A DNA stretch of 64,000 nt from Gammaproteobacteria bacterium (GTDB lineage Bacteria > Pseudomonadota > Gammaproteobacteria > Pseudomonadales > Azotimanducaceae), in NCBI GenBank assembly GCA_026707945.1, contig JAPOVV010000038.1, forward strand, positions 62,001 through 126,000, written 5' to 3'. Below are positions 1 to 8,304 of this stretch, piece after piece. Under the pieces are notes generated by a model. The model had not been told where the DNA came from. It saw only the letters and a program-made list of their open reading frames with translations, and did no database searches. Every line of letters starts with the position of its first letter. Within the stretch, counting starts at the first letter, position 1. The position numbers were made by a program, and so were the translations under genes.

Positions 1-291
1 CAGTGGCGTACCAGCGGCGATTGAAATGACCAGTTGGTCGTTGAGGATTGGATGCAACTCCGATGCGACCGCTTTGATGGTTTGCGGTTTAACAGCCAGC
101 ACGACGACGTCGGCGTCGCGAATCGCTTCGGAATTGGACGGTGTCGTCGCAATACCTTCAGTCTCAAATCGCTCGCGCTGACCTGCGATGGGGTCGGCGA
201 CTGTGAGTTGATGATCGGGAAGCGACTTTTTTACACCAGCGGCCAGGGCATAACCCATATTGCCACCGCCAATAAATGCGATCCGGGTCAT
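1..291 (-). CDS. proC: Pyrroline-5-carboxylate reductase, N-terminal part (cut by window edge)
   Basis: Catalyses the last step of proline synthesis, NAD(P)H-dependent reduction of 1-pyrroline-5-carboxylate, in the cytoplasm. Only the first 97 codons lie in the window; the gene continues off the left edge. The protein opens with the Rossmann dinucleotide-binding motif IAFIGGGNMG, followed by a segment reading VVVLAVKPQ and then ISIAAGTP, all standard for ProC. The ATG overlaps the yggS stop codon as ATGA (288-291), so the two genes should be translationally coupled. yggS-proC adjacency is widespread in bacteria. It is the last visible member of the minus-strand unit. The frame is open to the edge, with no sign of damage. 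Confidence 0.93.
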   Translation of the reverse strand, partial: MTRIAFIGGGNMGYALAAGVKKSLPDHQLTVADPIAGQRERFETEGIATTPSNSEAIRDADVVVLAVKPQTIKAVASELHPILNDQLVISIAAGTPL

Positions 292-1019
292 TTAGTCGGC
301 CTCGGGCCAAACAACACGGTACCGAGTCGTACGAGATTTGCGCCACAGCGTATCGCGGTTAAATAGTCTTCAGACATCCCCATCGATATCGTGTCCCAAT
401 ACTGGGGTTGTGGTTTTGGCGCATTGTCAAACATCTCCTTGACACGTTCAAACGAAGCGATTCGTTGTGTAAGGTCTGGATAAGGTTTTGGAATCGCCAT
501 GACCCCACGGAGACGTATGCCGGGTAAATCAGTAGCTATTTCCACAAGCTCGTCGTAGCTATCCGCACTAACACCGGCTTTCTGAGATTCGTCATCGACG
601 TTGACTTGGATACAGCAGTTCAGAGGTTCGTTAGGGTGTGAGACGAGACGCGCGTCACTCAGTCGTTTCGCCAGTCGGAGGCTATCCAGTGTCTGAACCC
701 AGGTAAATCGCTCAGCCACCTGTTTTGCCTTGTTTGTCTGGATGTGGCCGATGAAGTGCCACTCTAGGTCGTATGGTTTGAGCTCGTCGAGTTTCGTAAT
801 CGCTTCCTGGAGATAGTTCTCGCCGCACGCCTTTATGCCGGCTTGCGCAAATGCTCGAATCGTGGTTAAAGGTTGAGCTTTTGACGCGCCCACGAAACGG
901 ACCGTATCTGTTGAAAGGCCAATCTCGTCAGTTACTGAGTTTATCTGATCTTGAATCCACTCAAGTCTTGTACGCGCATCGTTCGCGGAAATGGCATGCT
1001 GTTCTGTAACCATGCTCAT
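288..1019 (-). CDS. yggS: YggS/PLPBP family pyridoxal-phosphate homeostasis protein
   Basis: A PLP-binding, fold-type III barrel protein of about 243 residues with no known catalytic activity; the family maintains vitamin B6 and amino-acid balance. The PLP lysine lies in the GASKAQP segment near the N terminus. Later motifs are CGENYLQE, WHFIGHIQTNKAK and a C-terminal SMGMSEDYLTAI...VRLGTVLFGPR block, all typical of the family. The frame is open upstream to 1043, but the ATG at 1019 is preferred because it overlaps the ruvX stop as ATGA and gives the usual length. It overlaps proC downstream in the same way, so it sits in a tightly coupled chain. Confidence 0.95.
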   Translation of the reverse strand: MSMVTEQHAISANDARTRLEWIQDQINSVTDEIGLSTDTVRFVGASKAQPLTTIRAFAQAGIKACGENYLQEAITKLDELKPYDLEWHFIGHIQTNKAKQVAERFTWVQTLDSLRLAKRLSDARLVSHPNEPLNCCIQVNVDDESQKAGVSADSYDELVEIATDLPGIRLRGVMAIPKPYPDLTQRIASFERVKEMFDNAPKPQPQYWDTISMGMSEDYLTAIRCGANLVRLGTVLFGPRPTK

Positions 1020-1447
1020 ACCGATGTTTGCTCTCCGAGCCACGCTTCTGCGATTACCAAAGCAGCTAAACTGTGATCCGGATTCGGATTTTCACTGCGG
1101 TCGATTGCTTCACGCGTTGTCAGACGTTCATCCATGTATGCGACAGGCAAGTCAAAACGGTTGCCTAGATGTTGACCCAATCGCTGTGCGTGCTTCGTCT
1201 CTTTCGACGATGAGCCGTCCATATTCAACGGTAACCCGACGACAAGCACATCGGGCGAGTGATCTCGCACCAATTCATCCACTTGCGCATGTCCGATCTG
1301 GCCTCGTTTGGCATCCAGAGTTTTTAGTGGGATCGCGACATGTGTCGATTTAGTCACCAAGGCTACGCCGATATGACGCATGCCCCAGTCAAAGACGAGC
1401 GCTGTCTGATGGGTCGTTGCGGAACTGAGGCACGAATGAGAGGGCAA
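1016..1447 (-). CDS. ruvX: Holliday-junction resolvase-like protein RuvX (YqgF)
   Basis: RNase H-fold putative nuclease, implicated in 16S rRNA 5' processing and possibly junction resolution. The core begins with LVFDWGMRHIGVAL, which carries the first catalytic Asp. It continues with VVGLPLNMDG, then YMDERLTT with the catalytic Glu, and ends with DHSLAALVIAEAWL, which carries the last acidic residue. The frame is open to 1498, but that start would run deep into yqgE and add residues the family lacks. I chose TTG at 1447, just inside the yqgE end, giving 143 residues. The exact start is uncertain because no ATG precedes the core in this frame. It is coupled to yggS by an ATGA overlap. Confidence 0.9.
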   Translation of the reverse strand: MPSHSCLSSATTHQTALVFDWGMRHIGVALVTKSTHVAIPLKTLDAKRGQIGHAQVDELVRDHSPDVLVVGLPLNMDGSSSKETKHAQRLGQHLGNRFDLPVAYMDERLTTREAIDRSENPNPDHSLAALVIAEAWLGEQTSV

Positions 1448-1448
1448 T

Positions 1449-2018
1449 TCACGCGTACCCAGAAGAGTCTCCAGATAACAGGTGAAGATCAATACCAATT
1501 GATCGCGCAGCCTCGTCGGCTCGACTTCCTATGGGCGTTTCAAAGAGAAGCTCATGCGAACCCGGACATGTCAACCACACGTTGTCGTTGATCTCTTTGT
1601 CGAGTTGACCTTGATGCCAGCCAGCGTAGCCCAGCATCACCATGTATTTCTGGGGACCTTCATCACCTGAAATGCGTTCTAGCATGGAGTGGAACGCCGT
1701 ATCTTCGACCGGCAAAGTCAGCCCCAAGCCGTGTCCTAGTTCGATCGATCCTTCGACCATGACGTCGTCTGTGTGCAGAACGCTGGGAGCGTTCATTTCG
1801 ACCGGGCCACCTTCATACACTTGGGGCGCAGATTTCATCGATCGCTTGATCTCAACGAGTTCGAGCAGCTTGTTCAGATCGATTTTTGTGGGTCTATTCA
1901 CGATCAGACCGGAAGCTCCCATATCACTATGGGTGCAGATATACGTGAGTGATCCGTCGAAATAAGAACCGTCTTGGTCCGGTAACGGCAACAGAAAATG
2001 ATTTGCGAGACTCTTCAT
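1449..2018 (-). CDS. yqgE: YqgE/AlgH family protein
   Basis: A UPF0301 family protein of about 189 residues; its biochemical role is not settled, although it is called AlgH in Pseudomonas for an effect on alginate regulation. Visible family features are the opening MKSLANHFLLPLP, then YICTHSDMGASGLIVNRP and YEGGPVE, and near the end MVMLGYAGWHQGQLDKEI and the NVWLTCPG segment. An upstream in-frame start at 2069 would overlap tonB, so the ATG at 2018 is preferred because it matches the family's N terminus. yqgE is almost always next to ruvX in Gammaproteobacteria, as here. No signal peptide is visible. Confidence 0.94.
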   Translation of the reverse strand: MKSLANHFLLPLPDQDGSYFDGSLTYICTHSDMGASGLIVNRPTKIDLNKLLELVEIKRSMKSAPQVYEGGPVEMNAPSVLHTDDVMVEGSIELGHGLGLTLPVEDTAFHSMLERISGDEGPQKYMVMLGYAGWHQGQLDKEINDNVWLTCPGSHELLFETPIGSRADEAARSIGIDLHLLSGDSSGYA

Positions 2019-2050
2019 AAGCGGTGCAAATATAAGCTCAAATCCGTCTG

Positions 2051-2761
2051 CTAGCGACGAAATTCCCAAGTCGAATCGAATCGGAACTTCCCGTTCGAAC
2101 GCGGTAGGTTGGGTGGTAATGGCTCAAAAGGCGAGGATTGCCGCACAATCTCAAGTGCCGCGAAGTCGAGTTCATCGTATCCGGATGACTGCACTATACC
2201 AACAGACGCAAGCGAACCATCGGTGTTGATCGCAACGATCAGAGTGAGCTGACCGGTCAATTTCATCTTTGTCGCGGCTTCTGGATAGTTAAGTTGGCCG
2301 ATCCGCTGCACGCGTTGGTGCCATTGTCGGCGATACAGCTCCGCAATGTCTATTTCAGTATCGAGCGAAGGCGGCAAGAGTTTGGTTGTTGATCCAACAA
2401 AAGCTTCCAGCGAAGCCGGATCGATTTTCAACGGGCGAGTTTCTGTCGGCGTGGCAATGACAGGTGCGGACGTTCGCCAAGGCTCTTCGTCGACTGCCTC
2501 CACCTCCACCACCGGAGTTTCAGGTACCGTTTCGATGACAGGATCGCTTATCTGGACTACTTCTTCCGGGAGTGCGATTGTTGCTTGTGGTGCAGGTGTA
2601 ACGCTTGTGCTTAACCGCAAGTTGATCGCGCTAACGACCTTAGGTGCAGGCGTTTCTTGGGTAACGGCCAGTACTGCGAAGAGAACTACGGCGTGAAGCG
2701 CGGCGGATACGGCGAGGGCAAAGCCAAGCTGGCCATCGACGCGCGGAAACAAAGCGTTCAC
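2051..2761 (-). CDS. tonB: Energy transducer TonB
   Basis: Couples the inner-membrane proton-motive force to outer-membrane TonB-dependent receptors. A single N-terminal membrane anchor (FALAVSAALHAVVLFAVLAV) is followed by a Pro/Glu/Val-rich periplasmic linker. The C-terminal TonB domain (about residues 155-236) contains YPEAATKMKLTGQ, the SGYDELDFAAL segment and SPFEPLPPNL. The frame is open to an ATG at 2815, but the GTG at 2761 overlaps the gshB stop as GTGA and places the anchor near the N terminus, so I use GTG. exbB and exbD are not in the window. A possible client is the receptor encoded at 40471-43005. gshB-tonB-yqgE order is also found in pseudomonads. Confidence 0.9.
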   Translation of the reverse strand: MNALFPRVDGQLGFALAVSAALHAVVLFAVLAVTQETPAPKVVSAINLRLSTSVTPAPQATIALPEEVVQISDPVIETVPETPVVEVEAVDEEPWRTSAPVIATPTETRPLKIDPASLEAFVGSTTKLLPPSLDTEIDIAELYRRQWHQRVQRIGQLNYPEAATKMKLTGQLTLIVAINTDGSLASVGIVQSSGYDELDFAALEIVRQSSPFEPLPPNLPRSNGKFRFDSTWEFRR

Positions 2762-3723
2762 GTTAATTTGGTTTCGAGACAGTCCATTAATTCCATGGCG
2801 ATATCTAGACCACATTCACGATCCAATTCCCGGACACAGGTTGGACACGTGACGTTAACTTCCGTCAGCCAATCGCCAATCACATCGATACCCGTAAAGA
2901 CCAGCCCACGGCGGATCAGTTCGGGTTTGATAGCTTCGGCGATTTCAAGATCGCGATCAGTTAGAGGTCGTGCAATGCCCGTACCTCCTGCGGCGAGATT
3001 GCCCCGGGTTTCGCCGGCTTTAGGGATCCGTGCCAAGCTGTAGGGGACGGGTTCGCCTTCAATCAACAGGATTCGCTTGTCGCCGTCACGAATCTCAGGA
3101 ATGAACTGCTGACCGACGATGGCCGTGGTTTCGTTCTGGGTTAGCGTCTCAAGGATCACGTTCAGATTCGGATCATCTTGTTTCACGCGAAAGATGCCTT
3201 TGCCGCCCATGCCGTCCAACGGTTTGAAGACGACGTCTTCATGCTCGTTGTGAAAAGCAGTCAGCTCGTCAATGCGTGATGCGACGATTTGAGGAGGCAG
3301 CAGATCTGGAAATGCGGTCGTGAAGAACTTCTCGTTGCAGTCTCGCAGGCTAGACGGTTTGTTCACCACCAACACCCCCGCTTGCTCGGCTTGCTCCAAT
3401 AGATAGGTCGTGTTGATGTAGTTCATGTCGAAGGGTGGATCTTTGCGCATGAATACGATGTCGAACGACCCGGCCGACTGTTGGATGGTTTCGCTGACTT
3501 GATACCGCACGTCGGGACTTGAAGCAAGATTGTCTGGTGAGTCAGCTAGCTCAGTTTGACGAGCGGAGAGAAGAACTTCGCCTTGTCGCCAGGAAAGTTC
3601 GCTTGTTTGGAGCGAAGTCACGTCCCAACCACGTCGTTGCGCTGCCCACATCATGGCGAGTGTCGAATCCTTTTTGACCCCTAGCGAATCGAGCGGGTCG
3701 ATAACGAATGCGATGCGTGTCAA
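2758..3723 (-). CDS. gshB: Glutathione synthetase
   Basis: ATP-grasp enzyme that joins gamma-glutamylcysteine and glycine to make glutathione. It is 321 residues, the standard length. The N terminus reads IAFVIDPLDSLGVKKDST, matching the family's MDP...IKKDS signature. The central part has MRKDPPFDMNYI. The ATP-grasp core carries DVVFKPLDGMGGKGIF with the ATP-binding lysine and glycine loop. NLAAGGTG and IDVIGDWLTEVNVTCPT supply the metal-binding and closing segments. It starts the conserved core of the minus-strand unit and lies 38 bases after the Dyp peroxidase stop, so it may be co-transcribed with that unrelated upstream group. It overlaps tonB by the GTGA junction. Confidence 0.96.
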   Translation of the reverse strand: MTRIAFVIDPLDSLGVKKDSTLAMMWAAQRRGWDVTSLQTSELSWRQGEVLLSARQTELADSPDNLASSPDVRYQVSETIQQSAGSFDIVFMRKDPPFDMNYINTTYLLEQAEQAGVLVVNKPSSLRDCNEKFFTTAFPDLLPPQIVASRIDELTAFHNEHEDVVFKPLDGMGGKGIFRVKQDDPNLNVILETLTQNETTAIVGQQFIPEIRDGDKRILLIEGEPVPYSLARIPKAGETRGNLAAGGTGIARPLTDRDLEIAEAIKPELIRRGLVFTGIDVIGDWLTEVNVTCPTCVRELDRECGLDIAMELMDCLETKLT

Positions 3724-3761
3724 GAGGATGGCTCTGGAACTGTGTTGCTAATCATCGGACG

Positions 3762-4643
3762 CTAGCTGAATATACGCTGCAAAGCTTGCGCGTTCGGCGC
3801 GAAATAGAAACTGCCGGTTAATGGCTTTGTGAAGGTTAGCAAGTGATCTCGAAGTCCGTCCTTGGATTTACCGAACATCGACTCAAGAATCCACGTAAAC
3901 CGCTGCAGCTCTGCACTGAACGCGAGAAAGTAGAGACCTGCATCGGTTAAACCACCGGTCGGAGTGCTACGACGATAGATCTCAACTTCGGAACCGTTTC
4001 GTTCAATCTCAGTCCGACTCACATGGCTGTCTGGTGGCATTTGAGCCTCTTCTAGCTCGATGCTGCTCTTCTTGGTGCGTCCAATCACTCGTTCCTGATC
4101 TTCGTTTTCCTGCGCATGAAATGCGGATAAGTCGTGTAGCCAACGCTGCGTTAGGACAAAACTACCACCTGCATGCGCGCCAGACGGTATCAAAGCAACG
4201 TCTAGCCTTTCACCGTCCTTGGGATTGGAAGTCCCATCGATGAAACCGGTCAGGTCGCGACTATCGCGAAAGAGAAATCCGTGTGACTCGTGTTTCAACC
4301 GGGCGACATCGCCTAGCGTCCGCACCCACTCCAACCCACGTACGAAAACCTCGTCACGTTGGTTGCTTTGAATCCAGACGAACACGTCACCCTGCGTTGC
4401 AGGTGCAACCTTGTCGTCTCGACCGACTATTTCTTCAAACGGCGTAAGTTCGGGCGGGACTAATCGGTGATCGATTCCGTCGAGAACTTTGCCGCTAAAC
4501 GCAAAAGTTTCGTGAACGCGTGAAACTGGCGCTGCCAACAGCTCTGCGCCAGGGAGAGCGCCTGTCACTACGGGAGTCTCGAATTCGAGGTAAAGGTGGT
4601 GAGCGTGACTCTCCTCGAAGATCGCGGATTGATGAACGGACAT
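3762..4643 (-). CDS. Dyp-type haem peroxidase (YfeX-like)
   Basis: Haem peroxidase of the dye-decolourising family, YfeX-like subgroup, 293 residues. The hallmark GxxDG motif is at about residues 133-137 (GFIDGTSNPKD), where the Asp is the distal acid. The proximal haem histidine is probably His207 in the PDSHVSR segment, and IGRTK precedes it. The C terminus has GLYFLAFSAELQRF, common in the family. There is no signal peptide or Tat motif, so the protein is probably cytoplasmic. It lies 25 bases after the sulfatase and 38 before gshB, so peroxide detoxification and glutathione synthesis may share a transcript. The substrate cannot be read from the sequence. Confidence 0.92.
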   Translation of the reverse strand: MSVHQSAIFEESHAHHLYLEFETPVVTGALPGAELLAAPVSRVHETFAFSGKVLDGIDHRLVPPELTPFEEIVGRDDKVAPATQGDVFVWIQSNQRDEVFVRGLEWVRTLGDVARLKHESHGFLFRDSRDLTGFIDGTSNPKDGERLDVALIPSGAHAGGSFVLTQRWLHDLSAFHAQENEDQERVIGRTKKSSIELEEAQMPPDSHVSRTEIERNGSEVEIYRRSTPTGGLTDAGLYFLAFSAELQRFTWILESMFGKSKDGLRDHLLTFTKPLTGSFYFAPNAQALQRIFS

Positions 4644-4668
4644 GCAGAACTAGATGGGGCGTTGTAGG

Positions 4669-6075
4669 TTAAGTCGCCGCGTATTTTTCCCAGAACGTTG
4701 ACCCTCGGCCGGTGAACCCAGCTTCCCAATCGTCACGATAAGCATGAAGCTGTGCTTGCAGTTCGTTCAAGACACTACTTAAATCGCGTCTACCAATTAA
4801 GTTGTGCTGCTCCCACGGATCTTGGCTAAGGTCGAAGAGTTGAGTTTGTGGTTCCTTATCCCGAACACGGTATTCGATCAGCTTGTGCGTTCGAGATTTG
4901 ACAGCACGCTGTGTGCTGATATATGCGAAGTACATGTAGTCGCGAACGAACTGAGTTTCATCTCGCATTGCAGAGACGAGGCTGGTGCCATCGACTGAAG
5001 TCGGGCATTCGATTTCCAGTAGTTCGCATAACGTTGCATAGATGTCGAACAGATAGACGTATGCGTTCGTGCGACGGTTTCGAGGAATACCTGGTCCCGC
5101 AAAGATCAACGGCACATGGACGCTGTGTTCGTAACAGTTCTGTTTGCCCATAAGACCGTGCTGACCCACTGCTAAACCGTTGTCGCCAGCGAACACGATG
5201 ATCGTATCGTCGGTTAAGCCTTTCTCATCCAACGCGTCGAGGATTTTGCCGACCTCGTGATCGAGATGCGTGATCATCGCGTAGTACTCGGCGTTGTGAC
5301 GACGCAGTTCCTCCGGAGTACGTGGAAACTCGGCCAATAGCTCATCGCGGATATGCAGCGAGCCATTGTCGAACGGGTGAGCGCCTAAACAATTTGGCGG
5401 TAAATCCTGTTCGTCGAACGGATACATCTCGAGAAATTGCTGAGGCATCGTGCGTGGATCGTGCGGCGCTAGCAACGCGACATACGTAAAGAATGGTTGC
5501 TTTCCATCGTGTTGTCTGATGTGGTCAGCCGCTGCGTCGCACAGGATTTCGCTCGAATGGCATCCTGCATGAATGTGATCACAGTCTCGCCATGCAATGT
5601 TGTTGTTCCCAAACGCCGTCGGTTCGGGAATATAAGCGAGTCGCTTGTCGTATTTTCCACTGGCGTCGTAGTGATAAGCGGGAACGTTCCAATGGTCGGC
5701 CATACCACCGAAGTAAATTTCGTCGCCATCGTCAAACGACCGATTGAACGCTTCACGACCGTTATGCCACTTGCCTGCCCCCCAAGTTTGATAACCGGCA
5801 TCGCGTAGCGTCTCACCGAGCATGGTGTGGTCATGGGGAATGCTGCTTCCTGAATCGTGTAAATGGAACAACGATCGACCCGTATGCAGCATGGCGCGAC
5901 TCGGCATACAGATTGCACCGTGAGTACCGCAAGGAATGTGCGCTTGCGTAAACGTGGTGCCTCGTTCAACCAAGCGGTCGATATTCGGCGTGTGAATCCG
6001 TTCGTTGCCAAGGCTTCGAATCGTGTCAAAACGCTGGTCGTCCGTGAAGATTACGAGAACGTTTGGCTTACTCAT
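4669..6075 (-). CDS. Sulfatase, formylglycine-dependent, cytoplasmic form
   Basis: Alkaline-phosphatase superfamily sulfatase of 468 residues. The N terminus has the metal-binding VIFTDDQ. Cys56 in [12 protein letters not shown] is the residue converted to formylglycine, and it fits the C-x-P-S-R activation signature. [14 protein letters not shown] supplies further metal ligands, and KWHNG and [11 protein letters not shown] are family segments. No signal peptide is visible, unlike most secreted polysaccharide sulfatases, so it may act on small intracellular sulfate esters. No formylglycine-generating enzyme is seen in the window. It starts 3 bases after the stop of the phytanoyl-CoA dioxygenase gene, so the two form an operon and may act on the same substrate. 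The substrate is unknown; choline-sulfatase-like or iduronate-sulfatase-like annotations are possible. Confidence 0.92.
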   Translation of the reverse strand: MSKPNVLVIFTDDQRFDTIRSLGNERIHTPNIDRLVERGTTFTQAHIPCGTHGAICMPSRAMLHTGRSLFHLHDSGSSIPHDHTMLGETLRDAGYQTWGAGKWHNGREAFNRSFDDGDEIYFGGMADHWNVPAYHYDASGKYDKRLAYIPEPTAFGNNNIAWRDCDHIHAGCHSSEILCDAAADHIRQHDGKQPFFTYVALLAPHDPRTMPQQFLEMYPFDEQDLPPNCLGAHPFDNGSLHIRDELLAEFPRTPEELRRHNAEYYAMITHLDHEVGKILDALDEKGLTDDTIIVFAGDNGLAVGQHGLMGKQNCYEHSVHVPLIFAGPGIPRNRRTNAYVYLFDIYATLCELLEIECPTSVDGTSLVSAMRDETQFVRDYMYFAYISTQRAVKSRTHKLIEYRVRDKEPQTQLFDLSQDPWEQHNLIGRRDLSSVLNELQAQLHAYRDDWEAGFTGRGSTFWEKYAAT

Positions 6076-6078
6076 GCT

Positions 6079-7245
6079 TTAGTACCCGCTCGTCGTTGCG
6101 GTTTTGACTTTTTCGGTCAGCTCTCTATCAGGCGTGATGGCGTATTCGCCGCCAGGACCTATGAATTGATGCACCATTAGATTCTGGATCTCCTGCTTCT
6201 CCCGATCATTTAGCTCGTTATATACAGGCGAATCGAGCAATTTCTTGTACGCGTGACTCGTGTCGTTTTTAGGAAAGATGTACATCGGGGTCATAGCCTG
6301 CAGCATCGCCGCTCGCTTTTTAGCCGTTCGATTTACGCCCGCACGATGCCAGGTGCGAGAATCGTAAAGGATGATGCTGCCGCCAGGTGCGTCGACGATA
6401 TCTGCGTCAGGTCCGTTATACGGTAAGCCGTGTTCGGCTCGATAACCGGGTTTTGCATGAGCGGTTGCATCTCCCCATTCTTTAGGCGGCGGTCGATCAA
6501 GCGCATGCGAACCGAGTTTGAACGCGGTTGCGCCGCCGTCGCGCGTAAATGGCGAGACACAAACGTTGCGTTGGACACCTAGTACCGTTTCACCGGATGG
6601 TGTTGGTACGAGTCCGCGCGCGGGAACGCCCCAGTGGTAAGGGAAGTCGGAGTGCCAGCCTTGCACGTTACGTTTGCCATCATCCTGACCCAGCACAGCA
6701 AATCCAGGGACATGCGAAAGCCGAATGTCGTCAGTTTTCATGTATTGTCGGATTAACCACAAAGACAACGGTTCTGCGGCCGTTCGCGCGACTGCGGCGT
6801 TTTGGCAGATCGCAGGCTGAGTCCGATCGATTTGGAGGTGTGCGAATCGATCGGTACCCGCTGTTCTTTCGAGTTCTTGTAAGGTGTCGTCGTCAATGAT
6901 TTGGGTGAGACACACCCAGCCCTGCTCGCGAAATGCTGCGAGATACTCTGAAGGTAGTTCGGCAGGACCGTGGGTGACGTGAAAAGAATGTGCATCACCA
7001 TCTATCTCGACCGCCGTGGCGGTTTCGCCCATCTGACGAGATGAATTGATGGTGTAACCGGTGGAGACGTGTTCAAAACCACCGTCTCTTAAGCGATCCC
7101 AGATCACCGAATCGTTGGTTTGATCCGTCAATGAGAGGCCAGTTTCAGCGCCATAACTCAGGAATGTACCGTCCTCAGCCACGAGATATGAGAAGAAGTG
7201 CGTGGGAATTGGCACCTTATGAATCGTTTCGCGTTGTTCTTGCAT
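6079..7245 (-). CDS. Phytanoyl-CoA dioxygenase (PhyH) family oxygenase
   Basis: Fe(II)/2-oxoglutarate-dependent oxygenase of about 388 residues. The facial triad is visible: His198 and Asp200 in GWHSDFPYHW and the distal His300 in YDSRTWHRAG, with basic residues just after it for 2-oxoglutarate. The frame runs up to 7317, but I prefer the ATG at 7245 because the upstream residues are low complexity and unsupported. The first 100 residues lie before the usual PhyH core and resemble nothing I recognise. It lies 3 bases upstream of the sulfatase, so oxidation and sulfate release may be sequential steps on one substrate. It is the first gene of the long minus-strand unit. The substrate is unknown. 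Confidence 0.85.
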   Translation of the reverse strand: MQEQRETIHKVPIPTHFFSYLVAEDGTFLSYGAETGLSLTDQTNDSVIWDRLRDGGFEHVSTGYTINSSRQMGETATAVEIDGDAHSFHVTHGPAELPSEYLAAFREQGWVCLTQIIDDDTLQELERTAGTDRFAHLQIDRTQPAICQNAAVARTAAEPLSLWLIRQYMKTDDIRLSHVPGFAVLGQDDGKRNVQGWHSDFPYHWGVPARGLVPTPSGETVLGVQRNVCVSPFTRDGGATAFKLGSHALDRPPPKEWGDATAHAKPGYRAEHGLPYNGPDADIVDAPGGSIILYDSRTWHRAGVNRTAKKRAAMLQAMTPMYIFPKNDTSHAYKKLLDSPVYNELNDREKQEIQNLMVHQFIGPGGEYAITPDRELTEKVKTATTSGY

Positions 7246-7661
7246 TTTTAGAAGTTGATGTGCTGGATTCAATCGTTGTTGCAAACTAGCGACGCTACGA
7301 ACAAAGCACCCCCGCAATCAGCATTTGCAATGTAGGCATATCGTGCGATAGACTGGGTCTTGATCTAAGGAGCAACATTATCGTTGGTAATCATTATGGC
7401 AGAATCGCCGTTTACCCCGACGATATCGATTTAACTAGAAATTGCAGTAAGCAACTACCTATCGTTCGCGAGTTCAACATGCATTCAAAGTGTATCGTAA
7501 GTGCGGTCCAATTCGATGCTGACGATGAGACTTAGAGCCTTAATTACTTCGATAGATTGGTTACAGTTGCTTGCGTTACGGGGGAAATCTACACGGCTAA
7601 GAGATATTACCCCAAAGCACAAGAATCCGGTGTAAATCAGAAAAAACATAAGGATTCATAG

Positions 7662-7781
7662 CTGGCACGAAAACCAAAAACAAATAGACGTGAGACGCCT
7701 AGCACGAAACCAACGGAACGTATTATCCGAGAAACATCGATAAAACGACAAAAGGCAATTAGGGAACTAGCTAATCGCTAG
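7662..7781 (+). CDS. Possible 39-residue basic small protein with CTG start
   Basis: A tiny frame following directly on an in-frame TAG. CTG is the first possible start and has AGGAT a few bases upstream at the right distance for a ribosome-binding site. The predicted product is strongly basic, starts ARKPKTNRRE and has a possible amphipathic helix in its second half (ERIIRETSIKRQKAI). No family is recognised. It ends 13 bases before the next small frame on the same strand, as if both belonged to one cassette. It may equally be a fragment or chance. Confidence 0.2.
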   Translation: MARKPKTNRRETPSTKPTERIIRETSIKRQKAIRELANR

Positions 7782-7794
7782 TTGTCACTATCGT

Positions 7795-7953
7795 ATGACA
7801 TGGGCGGATGCGATAAGAGCCCATGATGAAGCCCTTGAGGCGGGAGGTGTGATCGGGATCTCAGATGAAAATTGCGTTTTGTCTGTTATAAGTAGACCAT
7901 ACGACATTTACCACAAACAATTATATGAAAAAGCGAATAGGAGCGAGAAATAG
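7795..7953 (+). CDS. Possible 52-residue small protein
   Basis: ATG-started frame whose product opens MTWADAIRAHDEALEAGG and ends KQLYEKANRSEK, with ordinary composition and plausible codon use. It has no clear Shine-Dalgarno, but it lies close behind the 39-residue frame, so coupling is possible. No family is recognised. The A+T-rich setting between two conserved genes suggests foreign or decaying DNA. Confidence 0.25.
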   Translation: MTWADAIRAHDEALEAGGVIGISDENCVLSVISRPYDIYHKQLYEKANRSEK

Positions 7954-8230
7954 ATCGAGAAACTACGGACTGATCAAAGTCTTTATTCGAGACGGCGCCG
8001 AGTTCGATGAAGGGGGAGTTATTTGAGTTAAGTTCGGTCCGATGAGCTAGAAGGTTATATTTGGAGTCGACTAAACTATATTAAGGTGTCCTACCGAATG
8101 TATTTAAGATAACAGATTAATATAAATAAAGATTGTCTTAGGTAACGTTCTATTTTTGATTTGTCACTATAACTAATATAGCGCTTCTGATATAAGTCAA
8201 GTTAAATGTTCGGGATCTCAGTAATTTAGA

Positions 8231-8258
8231 AGATACTTCGGGAATTAGCGAAGTGTCT
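8231..8258. promoter_or_regulatory. Imperfect 10-bp inverted repeat upstream of acyl-CoA dehydrogenase
   Basis: Arms AGATACTTCG (8231-8240) and CGAAGTGTCT (8249-8258) pair at 9 of 10 positions, the exception being a G-U pair if transcribed. The spacer is 8 bases. It ends 46 bases before the chosen ATG at 8305, a position suited to an operator for a dimeric regulator or to a leader hairpin. No regulator gene adjoins it; the nearest TetR gene is at 16.6 kb. Confidence 0.35.
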
Positions 8259-8304
8259 GAATTATGACAAATATAATTTGCGCCTCGTAGTGGTGAGTAA
8301 TTCG

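Larger units (their letters stand above)
7246..8304. other. AT-rich gene-poor stretch with only tiny ORFs
   Basis: About 1 kb with visibly higher A+T than its neighbours and no ORF of normal size. It separates the divergent phytanoyl-CoA dioxygenase and acyl-CoA dehydrogenase genes and so must hold both promoters. Three very small plus-strand frames have coding-like character: a GTG-started frame from about 7501 (44 residues, basic), a CTG-started frame at 7662-7781 and an ATG-started frame at 7795-7953. The part from 8090 to 8280 is very A+T rich and includes an imperfect palindrome at 8231-8258. I recognise no mobile element ends. It could be a decayed insertion. Confidence 0.5.
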
